From Streptomyces sp. NRRL F-5122 (GTDB lineage: Bacteria; Actinomycetota; Actinomycetes; Streptomycetales; Streptomycetaceae), in the NCBI RefSeq assembly GCF_001507435.1, contig NZ_LMWH01000233.1, positions 35,519 through 99,518 of the forward strand: a DNA stretch of 64,000 nt, read 5' to 3'. Below the pieces are notes generated by a model. The model had not been told where the DNA came from, made no database searches, and worked only from the letters and a program-made list of their open reading frames with translations. Every line of letters starts with the position of its first letter. Positions within the stretch are counted from its first letter, which is position 1. This document shows positions 63,094 to 64,000 of this stretch, in pieces. The translations under genes and the position numbers were made by a program.

Positions 63094-63315
63094 TCAGCGC
63101 ACGAAGCTGCCCTGCCCGAGCACGGTGTAGAGCCGCCCCTCGGTGCGCAATGCGGCCACCGCCTTTTGCACGGTCGAGGCTGCCACGTCGAGCTCGGTGG
63201 CGAGGGTCACGACAGCGGGAAATCGCTCACCCTTCGGGTACACGCCGGCATCGATGCGTCTGCGCAACTCACCGGCTACCTGTGGCCATACGGGCTTGCT
63301 CCGGTCGAGATCCAT
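63094..63315 (-). CDS. minimal GntR-type winged-helix regulator
   Basis: The 73-residue protein is only the GntR DNA-binding domain: PVWPQVAGELRRRIDAGVYP, KGERFPAVVTLATELDVAAS, TVQKAVAALRTEGRLYTVLG, QGSFVR. It lacks the effector-binding domain of ordinary GntR proteins. Short stand-alone forms exist in actinomycetes, so it may be intact. The ribosome-binding site is weak. Two small palindromes lie 43-63 bp upstream and could be its own operator. Confidence 0.82.
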   Translation of the reverse strand: MDLDRSKPVWPQVAGELRRRIDAGVYPKGERFPAVVTLATELDVAASTVQKAVAALRTEGRLYTVLGQGSFVR

Positions 63316-63357
63316 GCTGTGAGCGTGCGCGAATCTTCGTTTTCACGCGACCGCGAA

Positions 63358-63378
63358 TACGCGTATGCGCGTATACGC
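63358..63378. promoter_or_regulatory. candidate GntR operator cluster
   Basis: TACGCGTA (63358-63365) and GCGTATACGC (63369-63378) are adjacent perfect palindromes sharing GCGTA units, directly upstream of the minimal GntR gene. They stand out in an alternating purine-pyrimidine, relatively AT-rich patch. Confidence 0.45.
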
Positions 63379-63562
63379 AGACTCAAGAACGCCCCCGCTG
63401 CCGGGTACGGGAGCCGGGAGCCAAGCCGACCGCGAGGAGTTGATCCAGTGAGCCGAATCACCGGGCTGCGAAGGTTGCCGTGGGACCTCCCCGGAGGGCA
63501 AATGCGAGTACGTACAGCCAGGAGGAACCCTGGCGGCCGTAGCCGACTCATGCGAAGAGAGC

Positions 63563-63793
63563 ATGATGGCGGCAGCGAGGGAGGACGTCGGACGCGCACG
63601 GGCCGTCGCCGGTGACGAGTGCTCCTGCCGCGCGGAGTTACGCGAAGCGATCCGCTTCCTTTCACGTGCGACGGAGGATGCGATCATGGTCGCCGAGCTG
63701 CGCGGGGAACGTCTTCCGCCCGAGGAGCCGATGACGAACAGCGCACGCCGCGCGATCGGCGAAAACCTGGTGCGCCGGTTCGAAGATGCGTGA
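63563..63793 (+). CDS. hypothetical 76-residue protein with a TTA codon
   Basis: The product (ECSCRAELREAIRFLSRATE, DAIMVAELRGERLPPEEPMT, ARRAIGENLVRRFEDA) is probably helical, has normal composition and high GC3, and contains two cysteines near the N-terminus. Codon 26 (63638-63640) is TTA, implying possible bldA dependence. I recognise no family. The start could be either of two adjacent ATGs. It is divergent from the GntR gene with the palindromes between them. Downstream, 63794-64000 shows nothing recognisable. Confidence 0.5.
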   Translation: MMAAAREDVGRARAVAGDECSCRAELREAIRFLSRATEDAIMVAELRGERLPPEEPMTNSARRAIGENLVRRFEDA

Positions 63794-64000
63794 ACACCGA
63801 GGACAGATAAACCGAGGACAACCTGCACCACTGGCACGAGCGGCGCCTCGCCACGCCGTGGGTACCCACGACGTGCAGTGCCTGTTGCGCCGGCGTGTTT
63901 GACTCTAGGCGGCTGCGGCCGGCGCGCACGAAGGCGGAACCGGCAGGCCCGTTCGTTGATGACGGAGTGCCGGGAGCGGTGCGGCGCACAGGGCCTGCTG

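Noticed and set aside
1-64000. CRISPR arrays, tRNA or rRNA genes, and complete insertion sequences
   Set aside because: I saw no spaced direct repeats, no tRNA-like T-arm or anticodon patterns, and no transposase with terminal inverted repeats; only a doubtful transposase tail at the left edge.

Overview
The window is high-GC DNA with strong G/C bias at third codon positions, frequent GTG and TTG starts, rare TTA codons and many large secreted enzymes. This fits Streptomyces or a close relative. The density of secreted hydrolases, orphan subunits and decaying genes resembles an accessory chromosome-arm region; that placement is inference.

Layout. 1-1400: small membrane protein operon and gene remnants. 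1465-3257: ECF sigma factor translationally coupled to a membrane-anchored partner. 3672-4472: secreted L,D-transpeptidase-like protein. 10327 down to 4623: six-gene minus-strand operon of a DUF1684 protein and a complete oligopeptide-type ABC importer (SBP, two permeases, two ATPases, the last four start codons overlapping the preceding stops). 11057-13069: secreted Ig-like protein and an orphan molybdopterin-dehydrogenase FAD subunit. 13450-14490: TrmB/LuxR-type regulator.

14540-49055 and 49263-54890 form an extracellular degradation region: two divergent paralogous sedolisins (S53) with Kelch and carboxypeptidase-regulatory-like modules, three paralogous subtilases (S8) with PA domains, two GH92 alpha-mannosidases, a Tat-exported phosphoesterase/phospholipase C, an ExeM/NucH-type extracellular nuclease, and a second TrmB/LuxR regulator. 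The two GH92 genes lie 20 kb apart on opposite strands, yet share an identical 14-base LacI-type operator (TTGACAACGTTGTC) in their upstream regions. Together these enzymes would suit breakdown of mannosylated glycoproteins plus nucleic acid and phosphoester substrates, for example fungal or yeast debris (inference).

56011-59109: NmrA-type NAD(P)-binding protein, exported MBL-fold hydrolase and an MmyB-type XRE regulator. 59609-61889 is the most unusual part. A small secreted protein with a peptidoglycan-binding-like domain is divergent from a two-gene operon of membrane-anchored XRE regulators. One regulator carries outside the membrane the same domain as the secreted protein; the other carries DUF2690. 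The first regulator has a TTA codon at position 7 (potential bldA control), a 14-bp palindrome lies between the divergent units, and a truncated third copy of the domain lies next to the secreted gene. 62090-64000: double-DUF427 protein, a minimal GntR regulator with palindromes upstream, and a small TTA-containing gene.

The function calls rest on motif recognition by eye; no database search was run.
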